The notes under the pieces are model-generated. The model did not search any database. It saw nothing but the letters and a program-made list of their open reading frames with translations, and was not told the origin of the DNA. A stretch of 64,000 nt of DNA. Source: Haliangium sp963772315. GTDB lineage: Bacteria > Myxococcota_A > Polyangia > Haliangiales > Haliangiaceae. The translations under genes and the position numbers were made by a program. Below, in pieces: positions 50,764-64,000 of the stretch (positions within the stretch are counted from its first letter, which is position 1; each line of letters starts with the position of its first letter). Location of the stretch: contig CAVYWJ010000004.1 of NCBI GenBank assembly GCA_963772315.1, positions 1,550,001-1,614,000 on the forward strand, read 5' to 3'.

Positions 50764-52233
50764 CTACTCGTAGGAAACAGTGTCCACGCTGCTTGGAGAC
50801 TCGTCGTTGCCGATGTTGTTGGTGTTGCCGTAGCCGAGCTGGCCATAGGTTCCCCTGCCCCAGCAGCGGACCGCACCAGTGTCCATCAGTGCGCAGGTAT
50901 GCAAGGCACCGGCAGCGACCGCGGTGACGGTGCCGCCGACATCGACAATGCCGACCGAGGCGGGTATCTCGTCGTCGCCGATGTTGTTGGTGTCACCGTA
51001 CCCGAGCTGGCCATAGTTTCCCAGGCCCCAGCAGCGGACCGCGCCGGTGTTCAGCAGAGCACAGGTATGGTTGGCGCCGGCAGCGAGCTGGGTGACGGTA
51101 CCGCCGACATCGACCATGCCGGCCGAGGCGGGTATCTCGTCGTCGCCGATGTCGTTGGTGTTGCCGTAGCCGAGCTGGCCATATCGTCCATAGCCCCAGC
51201 AGCGGACCGCGCCAGTGTCCGTCAGGGCGCAGGTATGGTTGGCGCCGGCAGCGAGCTGGGTGACGGTACCGCCGACATCGACCATGCCGGCCGAGGCGGG
51301 TATCTCGTCGTCGCCGATGTCGTTGGTGTTGCCGTAGCCGAGCTGGCCATGGGCTCCCCTGCCCCAGCAGCGGACCGCGCCAGTGTCCGTCAGGGCGCAG
51401 GTATGGTAGGAGCCGGCAGCGAGCTGGGTGACGGTACCGCCAACATAGACGATTCCGGCCGAAACGGGTGCCTCGTCGTCGCCGACATCGATGGTGTTGC
51501 TATAGCCGAGCCGGCCAGAGTCACCTCTGCCCCAGCAGTGGACAGTGCCGGTGTTGAGCAGGGCGCAGGTATGGGAGAAGCCGGCGGCGAGCTGGATGAC
51601 AGTACCACCGATATCGACGCTACCGGTCGAGACCGGGGTCTCGTCAGCGCCGATGTTGTTGGTGTTGCCGTAGCCGAGCTGGCCATAGATTCCCAGACCC
51701 CAGCAGCGAACCGCGCCGTTAACCAGCAGGACGCAGGTATGGTGAGAGCCGGCAGCGGCCTGGATGACGGGGCTGCCGACATCGACGGTGCCGGCCCAGG
51801 CGGGTATTTCGTCGTCGCCGATATCGTTGGTGTTGCCGTAGCCGAGTTGGCCCTGGTCTCCCCCGCCCCAACAGCGAATCGCGCCGTCGCCCGACAGGAA
51901 GCAGGTATGAGCAATGCCGAGTGCCAACCTCCCAGGAATACTGCAGGCCTCGGCGTCTGTCACGCCGTTGCCACAGAGTCCCTCGAACCTACATTCCTGA
52001 CTGCAGCCGTCCCCCGAGTTCAAGTTACCGTCATCGCACTCCTCGCCTGCGAACGCATCGAGGATTCCGTTGCCGCACGGGCTCGCAACGCAGATATCGC
52101 CCGTGGCCGTACAGTACATATCGAATGGACACAGGAGCCCATTCGGGCATACCAAAGGCTCGGGGATATCCATGCAGCCACCGATTGTCATGAGTGCAGC
52201 CAGAAGGAGAAGTAGGATCTGTTTCCACGACAT
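50764..52233 (-). CDS. RCC1-repeat lipoprotein with DUF4215-type Cys-rich module
   Basis: 489 aa. Lipobox ALMTIGGCMDIPEP, Cys20. A DUF4215-type module follows (CGNGILDAFAGEECDDGN, LNSGDGCSQECRFEGLCGNG). The remainder is seven RCC1 repeats of ~53 residues, each with GQLGYGNTN-x-IGDDE and AAGxxHTCALxxTGAVRCWG, predicting a seven-bladed beta-propeller at the cell surface. The matching ~159-bp DNA repeats are highly similar, a likely hotspot for expansion or contraction and for assembly collapse. It is the last gene of a three-gene operon with a TPR protein (11-bp gap) and a Ser/Thr kinase. Ligand unknown. Confidence 0.88.
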   Translation of the reverse strand: MSWKQILLLLLAALMTIGGCMDIPEPLVCPNGLLCPFDMYCTATGDICVASPCGNGILDAFAGEECDDGNLNSGDGCSQECRFEGLCGNGVTDAEACSIPGRLALGIAHTCFLSGDGAIRCWGGGDQGQLGYGNTNDIGDDEIPAWAGTVDVGSPVIQAAAGSHHTCVLLVNGAVRCWGLGIYGQLGYGNTNNIGADETPVSTGSVDIGGTVIQLAAGFSHTCALLNTGTVHCWGRGDSGRLGYSNTIDVGDDEAPVSAGIVYVGGTVTQLAAGSYHTCALTDTGAVRCWGRGAHGQLGYGNTNDIGDDEIPASAGMVDVGGTVTQLAAGANHTCALTDTGAVRCWGYGRYGQLGYGNTNDIGDDEIPASAGMVDVGGTVTQLAAGANHTCALLNTGAVRCWGLGNYGQLGYGDTNNIGDDEIPASVGIVDVGGTVTAVAAGALHTCALMDTGAVRCWGRGTYGQLGYGNTNNIGNDESPSSVDTVSYE

Positions 52234-52244
52234 ATTGCAGCTCC

Positions 52245-53260
52245 TCAGAAGGGAATGTGGACGGAAACACCAGGCGAGCCGTCAGGGCCGCCGGCGGAAA
52301 GCGAGAACTGCACGGACTCCTGGCGTGCTCGGGTCTCCACGGTCTGCGGGCGGTTGAGGTATGCCAGCACGACCCCGGCCGCCAGGAAGACTCCAGCCGT
52401 GGCGTATCCCGCATAGGCGACCTTGCGCTGCCATTCGAGGCGCTCCCTGAGGGGGATCAGTGTGTCCGGGTAGGTCGTGCAGCCCATCAAGCAGTCCTGT
52501 TGCAATGACTCGTTCAGCCGGTCGGCGTCGACGCTGAACTGCCAGTGCAGCGTGGCTGCGGCGACGCCGGCACCCAGCCCCAGGCTGGTCACTGCCCAGG
52601 GTGTCCACGCGGGCCAGCGTTGCTGGACGCGCGTGGAGGGCTGGTAAGCGGCGACGAGGCGCAGCTTGACCCGAGTGCGCGCCCCTCCTGCCAATGTGAA
52701 CGCCTTGGTCGTGGTGAGATGCCCGGTCTTGTTCGCGACAACCTGGTGCTTGCCGGGCAGCACCATGGTCGTGACCCGACCTGGTCCGGTGAAGAGCGGC
52801 TTTCCGTCCAGGGTGACGGCTACGCCGGGATCATCGCAGACCACCTCGACCGCGGCGATCTGCCGGCGCAGCACACGCTTGTAGTCAATCGCGCGCTGAT
52901 ACTCCTCAGGAAGAAGGGCATCGGTGCCGTGGGCCAGGGCCGCGACGATGCTCTCGTGGGCTTCGATCGGACGGTCGAGGCTGATGAGCGCCAGGGCGAG
53001 GTTGTAGTGGATTCCCGGGTGGTTCCAGTGCTGTAACGCGGCCTGATACTTGGTCACCGCCGCGGCGACAAAACCGTTGGTGAAGTCGCGATTTCCCTCC
53101 TCATATAGTGCTTCGGCCTGCTTCTGCTGCTCGGGGGATACGCCGACAGTCCATGGTCGATTAGTCGTGGTTTGCGCCTGGGCGTTGTCGCCAGCCATGG
53201 CCAGGCCCACGACGATCAGCACCGTCCAGGATGCGGTGTATAGAACGTTGCTTCTCCTGC

Positions 53261-53264
<4 letters not shown>
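52245..53264 (-). CDS. TPR and PEGA-like domain exported/membrane protein
   Basis: 339 aa. N-terminal signal (YTASWTVLIVVGLAMAGDNA, QAQ). TPR-like helices: QAEALYEEGNRDFTNGFVAA, AVTKYQAALQHWNHPGIHYN, LALALISLDRPIEAHESIVA. A PEGA-like beta domain follows (VEVVCDDPGVAVTLDGKPLF, TMVLPGKHQVVANKTGH), then two hydrophobic helices (WAVTSLGLGAGVAAATLHW; VAYAGYATAGVFLAAGVVLA). This is a frequent partner of myxobacterial Ser/Thr kinases. ATG 53264 overlaps the kinase stop (ATGA), so expression is coupled. It may link kinase signalling to the envelope and to the RCC1 lipoprotein encoded next. Confidence 0.85.
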
Positions 53265-56467
<3,203 letters not shown>

Positions 56468-56685
56468 CCACCGTCACACAACCCCGGGAGAGTCGGCCAT
56501 TATGGTCCCTTATGAGGGCTTTGGAGAGCTCAGCGGTCGGGCGCGCGGGGGCAGGCTGGCGACGAGGCGCATACAACGCCATGCACAGGTCTTCCCGCGC
56601 GCAAGATCTGCCTGGTCGGCGCCGGGATAGGGCAAGGACCCATTGGCGATGGATCGCCGCCCGGCAGCGCATGTAGCATGCCGGT

Positions 56686-57399
56686 ATGCGTGCACCACGT
56701 CTGCGATTGTTACGACTCACTCATGGTCTCGTCGCTGCCGCGGTGGCGGCGAGCTGTGATGCTTCGCCCACCCCGCCCACGAATGCTGGCCCGGCCGATG
56801 CCTCGACGTGTCCAGCCGAGGAAGCGCTCTGGGAAGACATCGAGCCGAGCACGTTCACAGCGCTGCAGTTCCCGACCGAGGGACGGCTCATCGCGAACGT
56901 GAACCCGAAGGAGCCCGCCACGTACTGGGAGCTGAGACGCTACTCTGCTGCGGCGCCGTCGTATAAGGTCCTGGCAAGTGACGCCGAGGGAGAGAAGTGC
57001 AGCCGGTCCAGTGATCCAGTCGGGTGTCGAAGGCTGTTTAACCAGCTCACGCCGTTGGACGAGGGCTTTGGCCAGGATGGGGGGCCCGAGCAGTACGAAT
57101 CGCATCTGGCCATCAATCGCGTTGACAGCAACGCAATCCTGTCTAGCCGTCAGGGGCTGGTGGTCTTCCTCGGTGAGATCGACACCCCGGCCGAGGCAGC
57201 CCTGGTCGCGCATGCGGACGGGTTCACGACCCAGAGCGTGCGCGAGGCGGAGGACGGCTACGAGTTGCTGGTGACCGAGTACACCCGGTACTGCGCTCCG
57301 ATCCTCGTCGAGCGCGTGCTCCTATTCGTGGCCCGCGACGGCAACACCACGGAACGACGCCGGCAGACCGCTTCCGTGGATTGCGCTGGATGTATCTGA
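56686..57399 (+). CDS. Hypothetical lipoprotein
   Basis: 237 aa. Lipobox-like GLVAAAVAASCDASPTPPTN, Cys24 followed by a Pro/Thr-rich linker. The globular part (ALWEDIEPSTFTALQFPTEG, YELLVTEYTRYCAPILVERV) shows no family that I recognise; six cysteines in the mature region could form disulfides. ATG 56686 is the first codon of the signal. Divergent from the kinase operon with a 218-bp gap (56468-56685). Probably a surface or periplasmic protein of lineage-specific function. Confidence 0.65.
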   Translation: MRAPRLRLLRLTHGLVAAAVAASCDASPTPPTNAGPADASTCPAEEALWEDIEPSTFTALQFPTEGRLIANVNPKEPATYWELRRYSAAAPSYKVLASDAEGEKCSRSSDPVGCRRLFNQLTPLDEGFGQDGGPEQYESHLAINRVDSNAILSSRQGLVVFLGEIDTPAEAALVAHADGFTTQSVREAEDGYELLVTEYTRYCAPILVERVLLFVARDGNTTERRRQTASVDCAGCI

Positions 57400-57503
57400 G
57401 GCCACGGTGCCGCCGCGCCGGAAGCCGTCTTCGACCATTCGCAGGCTGGCCACGCGCGATACTGGGAGCGATGTCCACATAGCCAGCAAGCGGACTGGAT
57501 GAG

Positions 57504-58481
57504 CTACGCCGAGGACCTGGCTCCGCTCGGCTGACGCGTCCTGGCCTGGCGCGCTGGACGGGAATGCGCGGGCAGGCTGGCGACGATGCGCGTGATGTGC
57601 TCGCGGACGTGGGCGGTGGCGAGGTCGTCGTCGCGACGGGTGTGCCAGGCAAGGCCAACCTCGAAGCCGGGCACGACGACCGGTGGCGCGCGGGTGACGA
57701 GCGCGGGGCGTGCCGCGGTGGTGGCGAGGGCGCGCGTGGGGAGCAGGGCGATCAGGTCGGAATCGACCAGCAGTCCGGGAACGGCCAGGAAGCTCGGGAC
57801 GACCACGGCGACGCGGCGCGCGTGGCCACGCTCGGCGAGTGCTGCGTCGAGCGCGCCCGCGGTCTCGCCGCGGCCCGAGACCACGACATGGGGATACGCG
57901 AGCCATCGCTCGAGCCCGAAGCCACGCGCGGCCGGATGCCCCTTGCGCATGACCACGACGTACTCCTCGCGCATCAAGGAGTGCCAGCGCAGCGTGCCCG
58001 CGCCAGGGGCGACCACGGAGACGGCGAGATCGATGGCACCCTCGGCGAGCGCGTCGAGGGCGCGATCCGCGCCGGTCCAGGGCAGGACCGCGAGATCAAC
58101 ACCGGGTGCAGTCGAGCGAAGGGCGCGATAGAGGGGCCCGACGATGAGCTCGACGCCGTAGTCGACGATCGAGAGACGGATGGTCTGCTCGATGGTGGCG
58201 AGATCGGGGCGCGCGGCGCGGACGAGGTGGGCGACGCTGTCGAGGATCTCCCGCAGGCGAGGGCGCAGGGCCTCGGCGCGCGGCGTGGGCCGCATGCCCT
58301 GCGCGGTGCGTTCGAGGATGGGATCGCCGAGGAGCTGTCTGAGGCGCTCCAGCGCATTGCTGGTGGCGGGCTGGGACAGGCCGAGGCGCGCGCCCGCCCG
58401 CGTGACGTGGCACTCGGCGAGCAGTGCATCGAGGACGACCAGGAGGTTGAGATCGATGTTGCGTAGATTCACGGGATCCAT
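57504..58481 (-). CDS. LysR-family transcriptional regulator
   Basis: 325 aa. N-terminal winged helix: NLRNIDLNLLVVLDALLAEC, HVTRAGARLGLSQPATSNAL, ERLRQLLGDPILERTAQGMR, the NodD/LinR-like start. The effector domain spans ~95-300 (TIRLSIVDYGVELIVGPLYR, IDLAVSVVAPGAG, EEYVVVMRKGHPAARGF). The last ~20 residues are Arg/Ala-rich and may be unstructured. It is divergent from the quinone-oxidoreductase-like gene, 78 bp between starts, so it probably controls that gene from the shared promoter. Inducer unknown. ATG 58481. Confidence 0.92.
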   Translation of the reverse strand: MDPVNLRNIDLNLLVVLDALLAECHVTRAGARLGLSQPATSNALERLRQLLGDPILERTAQGMRPTPRAEALRPRLREILDSVAHLVRAARPDLATIEQTIRLSIVDYGVELIVGPLYRALRSTAPGVDLAVLPWTGADRALDALAEGAIDLAVSVVAPGAGTLRWHSLMREEYVVVMRKGHPAARGFGLERWLAYPHVVVSGRGETAGALDAALAERGHARRVAVVVPSFLAVPGLLVDSDLIALLPTRALATTAARPALVTRAPPVVVPGFEVGLAWHTRRDDDLATAHVREHITRIVASLPAHSRPARQARTRQPSGARSSA

Positions 58482-58559
58482 CCTGGCATATCACGAGCAT
58501 CCATTTCACCAATGGGCGTCAAGGGCGCAAGCTGTGTACAGGTCGCAAGGAGAACAGCC

Positions 58560-59597
58560 ATGGAAGTCACTGAAGTCGTGCTGCCAGGGAAAGTCGAAGC
58601 AGAGAAGCTGGAAATCCGCCGTCGTACGCTGCCGTCGCTGAAAGCGGGGCAGGCGCTGGTGCGGGTGGAGGCAACGGGGGTCTCGTTCGCCGAGGTGCAG
58701 ATGCGGCGAGAGCGGTATCCGGGACAGCCGGCGTTCCCGTTCGTGCCGGGCTATGACCTGGTGGGCACGGTGGTCGAGGTGGCCGGGGCCGGAACCATCG
58801 CCGTGGGCCAGCGCGTGGCTGCGATGACGATGGTCGGGGCCTGGGCCGATCACGTGGCGGTCGATGCGCGGGATCTGGTGCCGGTGCCGTCAGGAATCGA
58901 CCCGGCGGACGCAGCGTCGCTGGTGGTCAACGGATTGACTGCCTGGAAGATGCTGCACCGGGTGGCCCGGGTAGAGCGCGGCCAGACCGTGGTGGTCCAC
59001 GGCGCCGCGGGTGGGGTGGGGACCACGCTGGTGCAGCTGGCGCGGCTGGCGGGCATCACGGTGATCGGTACGGCGTCCGCGGGAAATCTGGAGACGGTGC
59101 GTGCGCTCGGCGCCATCGCGATCGACTACCGCTCGGACGACTTGCTCGGGCAGGTGCGTGCGCTCGCGCCAGAGGGTGTCGCGGCGGTGTTCGACCACGT
59201 GGGCGGTTCCGGGCTGCACACGTCGTGGCAGATGCTGGGTCGCAAGGGGACGCTGGTGTCGTACGGGTCGGCCTCGACGCGCGATGACACGGGGTCGGCC
59301 TGGACGCCGATCCTGCGCAACATGGGGCGGGCGTTCCTGTGGAACCTCCGGCCGGGCGGGCGCCGGGCGCACATGTTCGATGTGTGGGGGCGCAGCAGCC
59401 TGGGGGCCAACCAGATGCTCCGGCCGGTGCGGTTCCGGCGCGAGCTGGCCGAGGATCTCGGCCGGATCTTCACGCTGCTGGCCGAAGGGAAGATCCAGGC
59501 GCAGGTGGCGCGTCGATTCCCGCTGGAGCAGGCGGGCGCTGCGCTGCAGCTGCACGAGTCGGGCACGATCAGCGGCAAGGTCGTGCTGGTGTTATGA
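58560..59597 (+). CDS. Medium-chain reductase, quinone oxidoreductase-like, zinc-free
   Basis: 345 aa. GroES-like N-terminus (VEATGVSFAEVQMRRERYPG, FVPGYDLVGTVVEVAGAG), then the NADPH motif VVHGAAGGVGTTLVQLARLA and VFDHVGGSGLHTSWQMLGRK, GTLVSYGSA. The zinc ligands of alcohol dehydrogenases are absent, placing it with the zeta-crystallin/QOR type, which reduces quinones or activated double bonds. ATG 58560 follows AAGGAG by ~8 bp. Its divergent neighbour is a LysR regulator, suggesting induction by electrophiles or quinones. The corA gene starts 7 bp downstream. Confidence 0.9.
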   Translation: MEVTEVVLPGKVEAEKLEIRRRTLPSLKAGQALVRVEATGVSFAEVQMRRERYPGQPAFPFVPGYDLVGTVVEVAGAGTIAVGQRVAAMTMVGAWADHVAVDARDLVPVPSGIDPADAASLVVNGLTAWKMLHRVARVERGQTVVVHGAAGGVGTTLVQLARLAGITVIGTASAGNLETVRALGAIAIDYRSDDLLGQVRALAPEGVAAVFDHVGGSGLHTSWQMLGRKGTLVSYGSASTRDDTGSAWTPILRNMGRAFLWNLRPGGRRAHMFDVWGRSSLGANQMLRPVRFRRELAEDLGRIFTLLAEGKIQAQVARRFPLEQAGAALQLHESGTISGKVVLVL

Positions 59598-59604
59598 TGG
59601 CGCC

Positions 59605-60567
59605 ATGTATCGTGTGCTCGACATCGGGCCGGAGCATGCTCCGCTGCTCGTCGATGGGGCCGAGCGGGTGAGCCCGCCGCCGGCCGGTGTGACTCGCTGG
59701 ATCGATCTCTCGGCGCATGACGAGAGCGAGCTCAAGCTGCTGGCCGAGCGCTTCGGCTTCCACCCGCTGACGATCGAGGACTGCGCGCACTTCGACCAGC
59801 GGGCCAAGCTGGAGGAGTACGGTGATTACCTGTTCATCGTGATGCACGGGTTCTACTGTCCCGGCAGCGACCCGCGCGAGCTCGAGCCGCTGGAGCTGCA
59901 CGCGTTCCTGGGCAAGGGCTACCTGGTCACGGTGCACGAGAAGCCCATCGCGCCGCTGGACTCGGCCTGGCGGCGCGTGCTCGGCGATGCCGGGCTGGGG
60001 CGGCGCGGGCCGGATTTCCTGTACTACCTGGTGATCGACGCGGTGGTCGATACCAACTTCGCACACCTGGATCTGCTGGCGGACGCGCTCGACCAGATCG
60101 AAGACGCGGTGCTGGAACGCCCGGATCGCGACGACCTGGCTCATATCTTCGCGCTCAAGCGCACGCTGGTCACCATGCGCAAGACGCTGTCGCCGCAGCG
60201 CGACGTGCTCGCCAGCCTGGCCAAGCGCGGTAGTGCTCAGGTCTCGGACCGGACCGCGATCTACTTCCGCGATGTCTACGACCACCTGGTGCGCATCTAC
60301 GAGTCGATCGATGCGGCGCGCGATCTGCTGGGCAACGCGCTCGACGTGTACCTGTCGATGGTGGGGCAGCGGACCAACGAGATCATGAAGAGTCTGACGC
60401 TGCTGTCAGCGATCTTCCTGCCGCTGACGTTCGTCACCGGGTTCTTCGGGCAGAACTTCGAGCACATGCCGTTTGGCTCGGATGCGCTGATGTGGAGCAT
60501 GGTCATCTGCTGCGCGGCGCTGCCCCTCGGCATGCTGTACTGGTTCAAGTCGCGCAAGTGGCTGTGA
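59605..60567 (+). CDS. CorA-family divalent metal transporter
   Basis: 320 aa. The N-terminal cytoplasmic domain (WIDLSAHDESELKLLAERFG, HPLTIEDCAHFDQRAKLEEY) and long stalk helix (RTNEIMKSLTLLSAIFLPLT) lead to two C-terminal membrane helices. The pore loop reads GFFGQNFEHMP: GQN in place of the canonical GMN, a variant seen in other CorA-like proteins that may alter Mg2+ selectivity. Pentameric inner-membrane channel. ATG 59605 is 7 bp after the reductase stop, so the two are probably co-transcribed. It converges with the P450 gene 3 bp away. Confidence 0.93.
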   Translation: MYRVLDIGPEHAPLLVDGAERVSPPPAGVTRWIDLSAHDESELKLLAERFGFHPLTIEDCAHFDQRAKLEEYGDYLFIVMHGFYCPGSDPRELEPLELHAFLGKGYLVTVHEKPIAPLDSAWRRVLGDAGLGRRGPDFLYYLVIDAVVDTNFAHLDLLADALDQIEDAVLERPDRDDLAHIFALKRTLVTMRKTLSPQRDVLASLAKRGSAQVSDRTAIYFRDVYDHLVRIYESIDAARDLLGNALDVYLSMVGQRTNEIMKSLTLLSAIFLPLTFVTGFFGQNFEHMPFGSDALMWSMVICCAALPLGMLYWFKSRKWL

Positions 60568-60570
60568 GGA

Positions 60571-61833
60571 TCAGCCGCGCGGGCGCACCGGCAAGGAGCT
60601 CATGCGCCGGAGAATAGGATGGTAGAAGTCGTACTCGGGCGGGCCGGCGAGCTGCATGTCGGGGAAGCGCTCGAACAGGGTGGCGAGCGCGACGCGACCT
60701 TCGAGGCGCGCGAGGTGAGCGCCCAGGCAATAGTGGGCGCCGCGGCCGAACGAGAGGTTGGCGACGGGATCGCGGGTGACGTCGAAGCGCCCGGCATCGG
60801 GCCACACGTCGGGATCGTGCAGGGCGGCGCCGAGATAACCGAAGATCATGTCGCCCCTGGCGATGCGCTGGCCGCGGATGGAGACGTCCTGGAGTGCGAA
60901 GCGCGTGACGCCGCCCTTGGCGAAGCTGTCATAGCGCAGGACCTCCTCGATGGCGTTGTCGAAGAGCGAGGGATCCTCCTGCACCAGACCGCGCTGATCG
61001 GCGTGGCGGAGGAGGTTGTAGACCGCGAAGGTGATGAGGTGCACCGTGGTCTCGGAGCCGGCCGCGATCATGACCATGACCAGGGAGACGAGCTCGTCCT
61101 CGCTCAGGCGCTCGCCGGCTTCCTGGGCCTGGATGAGCTGGCTGAGCATGTCGTCGCCGAGGTTGCGGCGCCGCTCGGCAATGATCTCGCGCAGCACGGG
61201 CAGGCCGCGCGCGGCTTCGGCAACGGTGGCGGCAATCCGCTCGGGCGGCAGGAGCGGGAAACCCACCTGGAGGATGGTGGTGCCCCAGCGCCGGAAATAC
61301 TCGTCGTGCTCGGGAGGGATCCCGAGCATGCTGCTGATGACGCGGATCGGCATGGGCTCGGCCAGCTCGGTGGCGATGTCGATGACGTCGCAGCTGTCGG
61401 CGCTGGCCTGCGCCAGGAGGTCGTCGACGATGGCGCGGATCTGGCGCTCCAGGCGGGCAATGGCGCGCGACGAGAAGCTGGGCGCGACCAGCTTGCGAAT
61501 GCGCTGGTGATCCTGGGCGGGCGCGAGGAAGAGGTTCTTCTCGATGATATTGGCCAGCTCGGGCTCGTGGGCGTAGATGGGCTGGGTGCTGTGCCGCCAC
61601 ATGCGATGGTCGGTGCTGAAGCGCGCATCCCGGAGCATCGCGTCGATGTCGTCGTAGCGCGTGAGCACCCAGGCGCGGCCATCGGGCCAGTGGTAGACCG
61701 GGGCGCGCTCGCGCATCGCGGCGTAGAACGACTGCGGGTCCTCGGTGAAGGCGCGCGACATCGGATCGAAGATGATGGCGGCGTCGTTATCGAGGCTCCG
61801 CGCGGGGTCGGGCAAGGACGGGCTCTGGCTCAC
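60571..61833 (-). CDS. Cytochrome P450 (bacterial class I)
   Basis: 420 aa. The I-helix motif MIAAGSETTVHLITFAVYN, the ExxR EEVLRYDSFAKG, and the heme-binding FGRGAHYCLGAHLARLEGR with its Cys are present. N-terminal AFTEDPQSFYAAMRERAPVY and VLTRYDDIDAMLRDARFSTD are typical of soluble bacterial P450s. GTG 61833 (SQSPSLPDP after Met) has GAGAGGAG upstream and overlaps the ferredoxin stop (GTGA). The ferredoxin is the likely electron donor; no reductase is adjacent. Substrate unknown; no biosynthetic cluster is visible around it. Confidence 0.93.
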   Translation of the reverse strand: MSQSPSLPDPARSLDNDAAIIFDPMSRAFTEDPQSFYAAMRERAPVYHWPDGRAWVLTRYDDIDAMLRDARFSTDHRMWRHSTQPIYAHEPELANIIEKNLFLAPAQDHQRIRKLVAPSFSSRAIARLERQIRAIVDDLLAQASADSCDVIDIATELAEPMPIRVISSMLGIPPEHDEYFRRWGTTILQVGFPLLPPERIAATVAEAARGLPVLREIIAERRRNLGDDMLSQLIQAQEAGERLSEDELVSLVMVMIAAGSETTVHLITFAVYNLLRHADQRGLVQEDPSLFDNAIEEVLRYDSFAKGGVTRFALQDVSIRGQRIARGDMIFGYLGAALHDPDVWPDAGRFDVTRDPVANLSFGRGAHYCLGAHLARLEGRVALATLFERFPDMQLAGPPEYDFYHPILRRMSSLPVRPRG

Positions 61834-62057
61834 GGCAGGCTCCTCTCGGGCTGGTTCGTCGGACGCTCGTCCTCGACGAGGCGCAGGGCGTTCCTGGGGC
61901 AGTAGCGAACGGCACGGGCCGCGCGGTCGCGCAGCTCGGGCGTCGGGTCCGGGTGGACGTGCAGCTGGCCGCTGTCGTCCACGCGAAAGAGCTCGGGCGC
62001 GAGGCCCTCGCAGACGCCGTTGCCCTCGCAGAGGTCGGTATCGACGATGATCTTCAT
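61830..62057 (-). CDS. [3Fe-4S]-type ferredoxin, P450 partner
   Basis: 75 aa. Cys10 and Cys16 (LCEGNGVCEGLAPELFRVDD) and Cys53 (YCPRNALRLVED) give the three-cysteine pattern of [3Fe-4S] ferredoxins linked to actinobacterial and myxobacterial P450s. Starts at ATG 62057; its stop overlaps the P450 GTG start, so the two proteins are made together. It would pass single electrons from a reductase encoded elsewhere to the P450. Confidence 0.92.
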   Translation of the reverse strand: MKIIVDTDLCEGNGVCEGLAPELFRVDDSGQLHVHPDPTPELRDRAARAVRYCPRNALRLVEDERPTNQPERSLP

Positions 62058-62146
62058 GACCAGAGCCCAGGCTACGGAAGCGCTGCTGCGAATGCAACGA
62101 GCGTCTCGGCGCCGGGGGGCCAGCCGCTCACGCCGCTCACCGAGGT

Positions 62147-64000
<1,854 letters not shown>

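Noticed and set aside
60571..62057. Natural-product cluster around the P450
   Set aside because: Only the P450 and its ferredoxin are present; neighbours are a metal transporter and a topoisomerase subunit.

Overview
The window is GC-rich bacterial chromosome and most likely comes from a myxobacterium-type organism (Myxococcota, Haliangium/Nannocystis-like). Evidence: two very large eukaryotic-type Ser/Thr kinases fused to STAND-type ATPase regions, an FHA protein and an ECF sigma factor beside one of them, an ADYC-motif secreted protein, a DUF4215-type Cys-rich plus RCC1-repeat lipoprotein, and many small lipoproteins. The species cannot be fixed from the sequence alone. No rRNA, tRNA or CRISPR array was found.

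Layout. 0-3 kb: M28 peptidase (cut by the window edge) and a GMC oxidoreductase. 3.2-5.7 kb: a decaying three-gene operon (DUF5678-like protein, retropepsin-like protease, 87-aa protein); its first gene is split by a 0.6-kb IS630/Tc1-type miniature element. 5.7-8 kb: a P1-family peptidase bracketed by two copies of the 3' end of a Sir2 gene; the full Sir2 copy is frameshifted. 8-21 kb: ordinary chromosomal genes (MATE pump, RsgA, BolA, a methyltransferase, a PQ-loop protein, an ExeM/NucH-type nuclease, an SDR, a hybrid histidine kinase, an HtrA protease, secreted proteins). 21-27.4 kb: kinase/FHA/ECF signalling cluster. 27.4-32.8 kb: an accessory zone with a perfect 11-bp dyad, a 25-unit array of 22-bp repeats, and a DUF4351-type gene interrupted by a head-to-tail dimer of an IS110-family element.

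33-45 kb: a block that looks transferred from an actinomycete: a secreted CBM32/beta-helix (GH55-like) protein, a GH1 beta-glucosidase, an Opp/Dpp-type ABC importer with lipoprotein binding protein, and a LacI regulator. Together these would bind, import and hydrolyse beta-glucan oligosaccharides. The block is damaged: LacI is truncated, OppC is fused to OppD, and the OppD Walker A motif is mutated. A DUF2924 remnant sits at its left edge. A chimeric assembly is the main alternative to horizontal transfer.

45-50.6 kb: an APH(6)-type kinase gene, an IS1634-type transposase remnant, a putative HEXXH metallo-effector with an eCIS-cargo-like N-terminus translationally coupled to a small lipoprotein, and an NAD(P)-binding DUF2867-type protein. 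50.7-56.5 kb: operon of a Ser/Thr kinase, a TPR/PEGA-type protein and an RCC1 lipoprotein. 56.6-64 kb: lipoprotein, LysR regulator divergent from a quinone-oxidoreductase-like gene, CorA, cytochrome P450 with its ferredoxin, and a type IIA topoisomerase B subunit cut by the window end.

The observation most worth following is in the IS110 dimer. Its 285-bp left end folds into two hairpins whose loops carry 8-9 nt identical to the flanking target and to the element's own right end. That is the layout expected of a bridge RNA, with the target guide still matching the site where the element sits. The 22-bp repeat array and the metallo-effector/lipoprotein pair come next.
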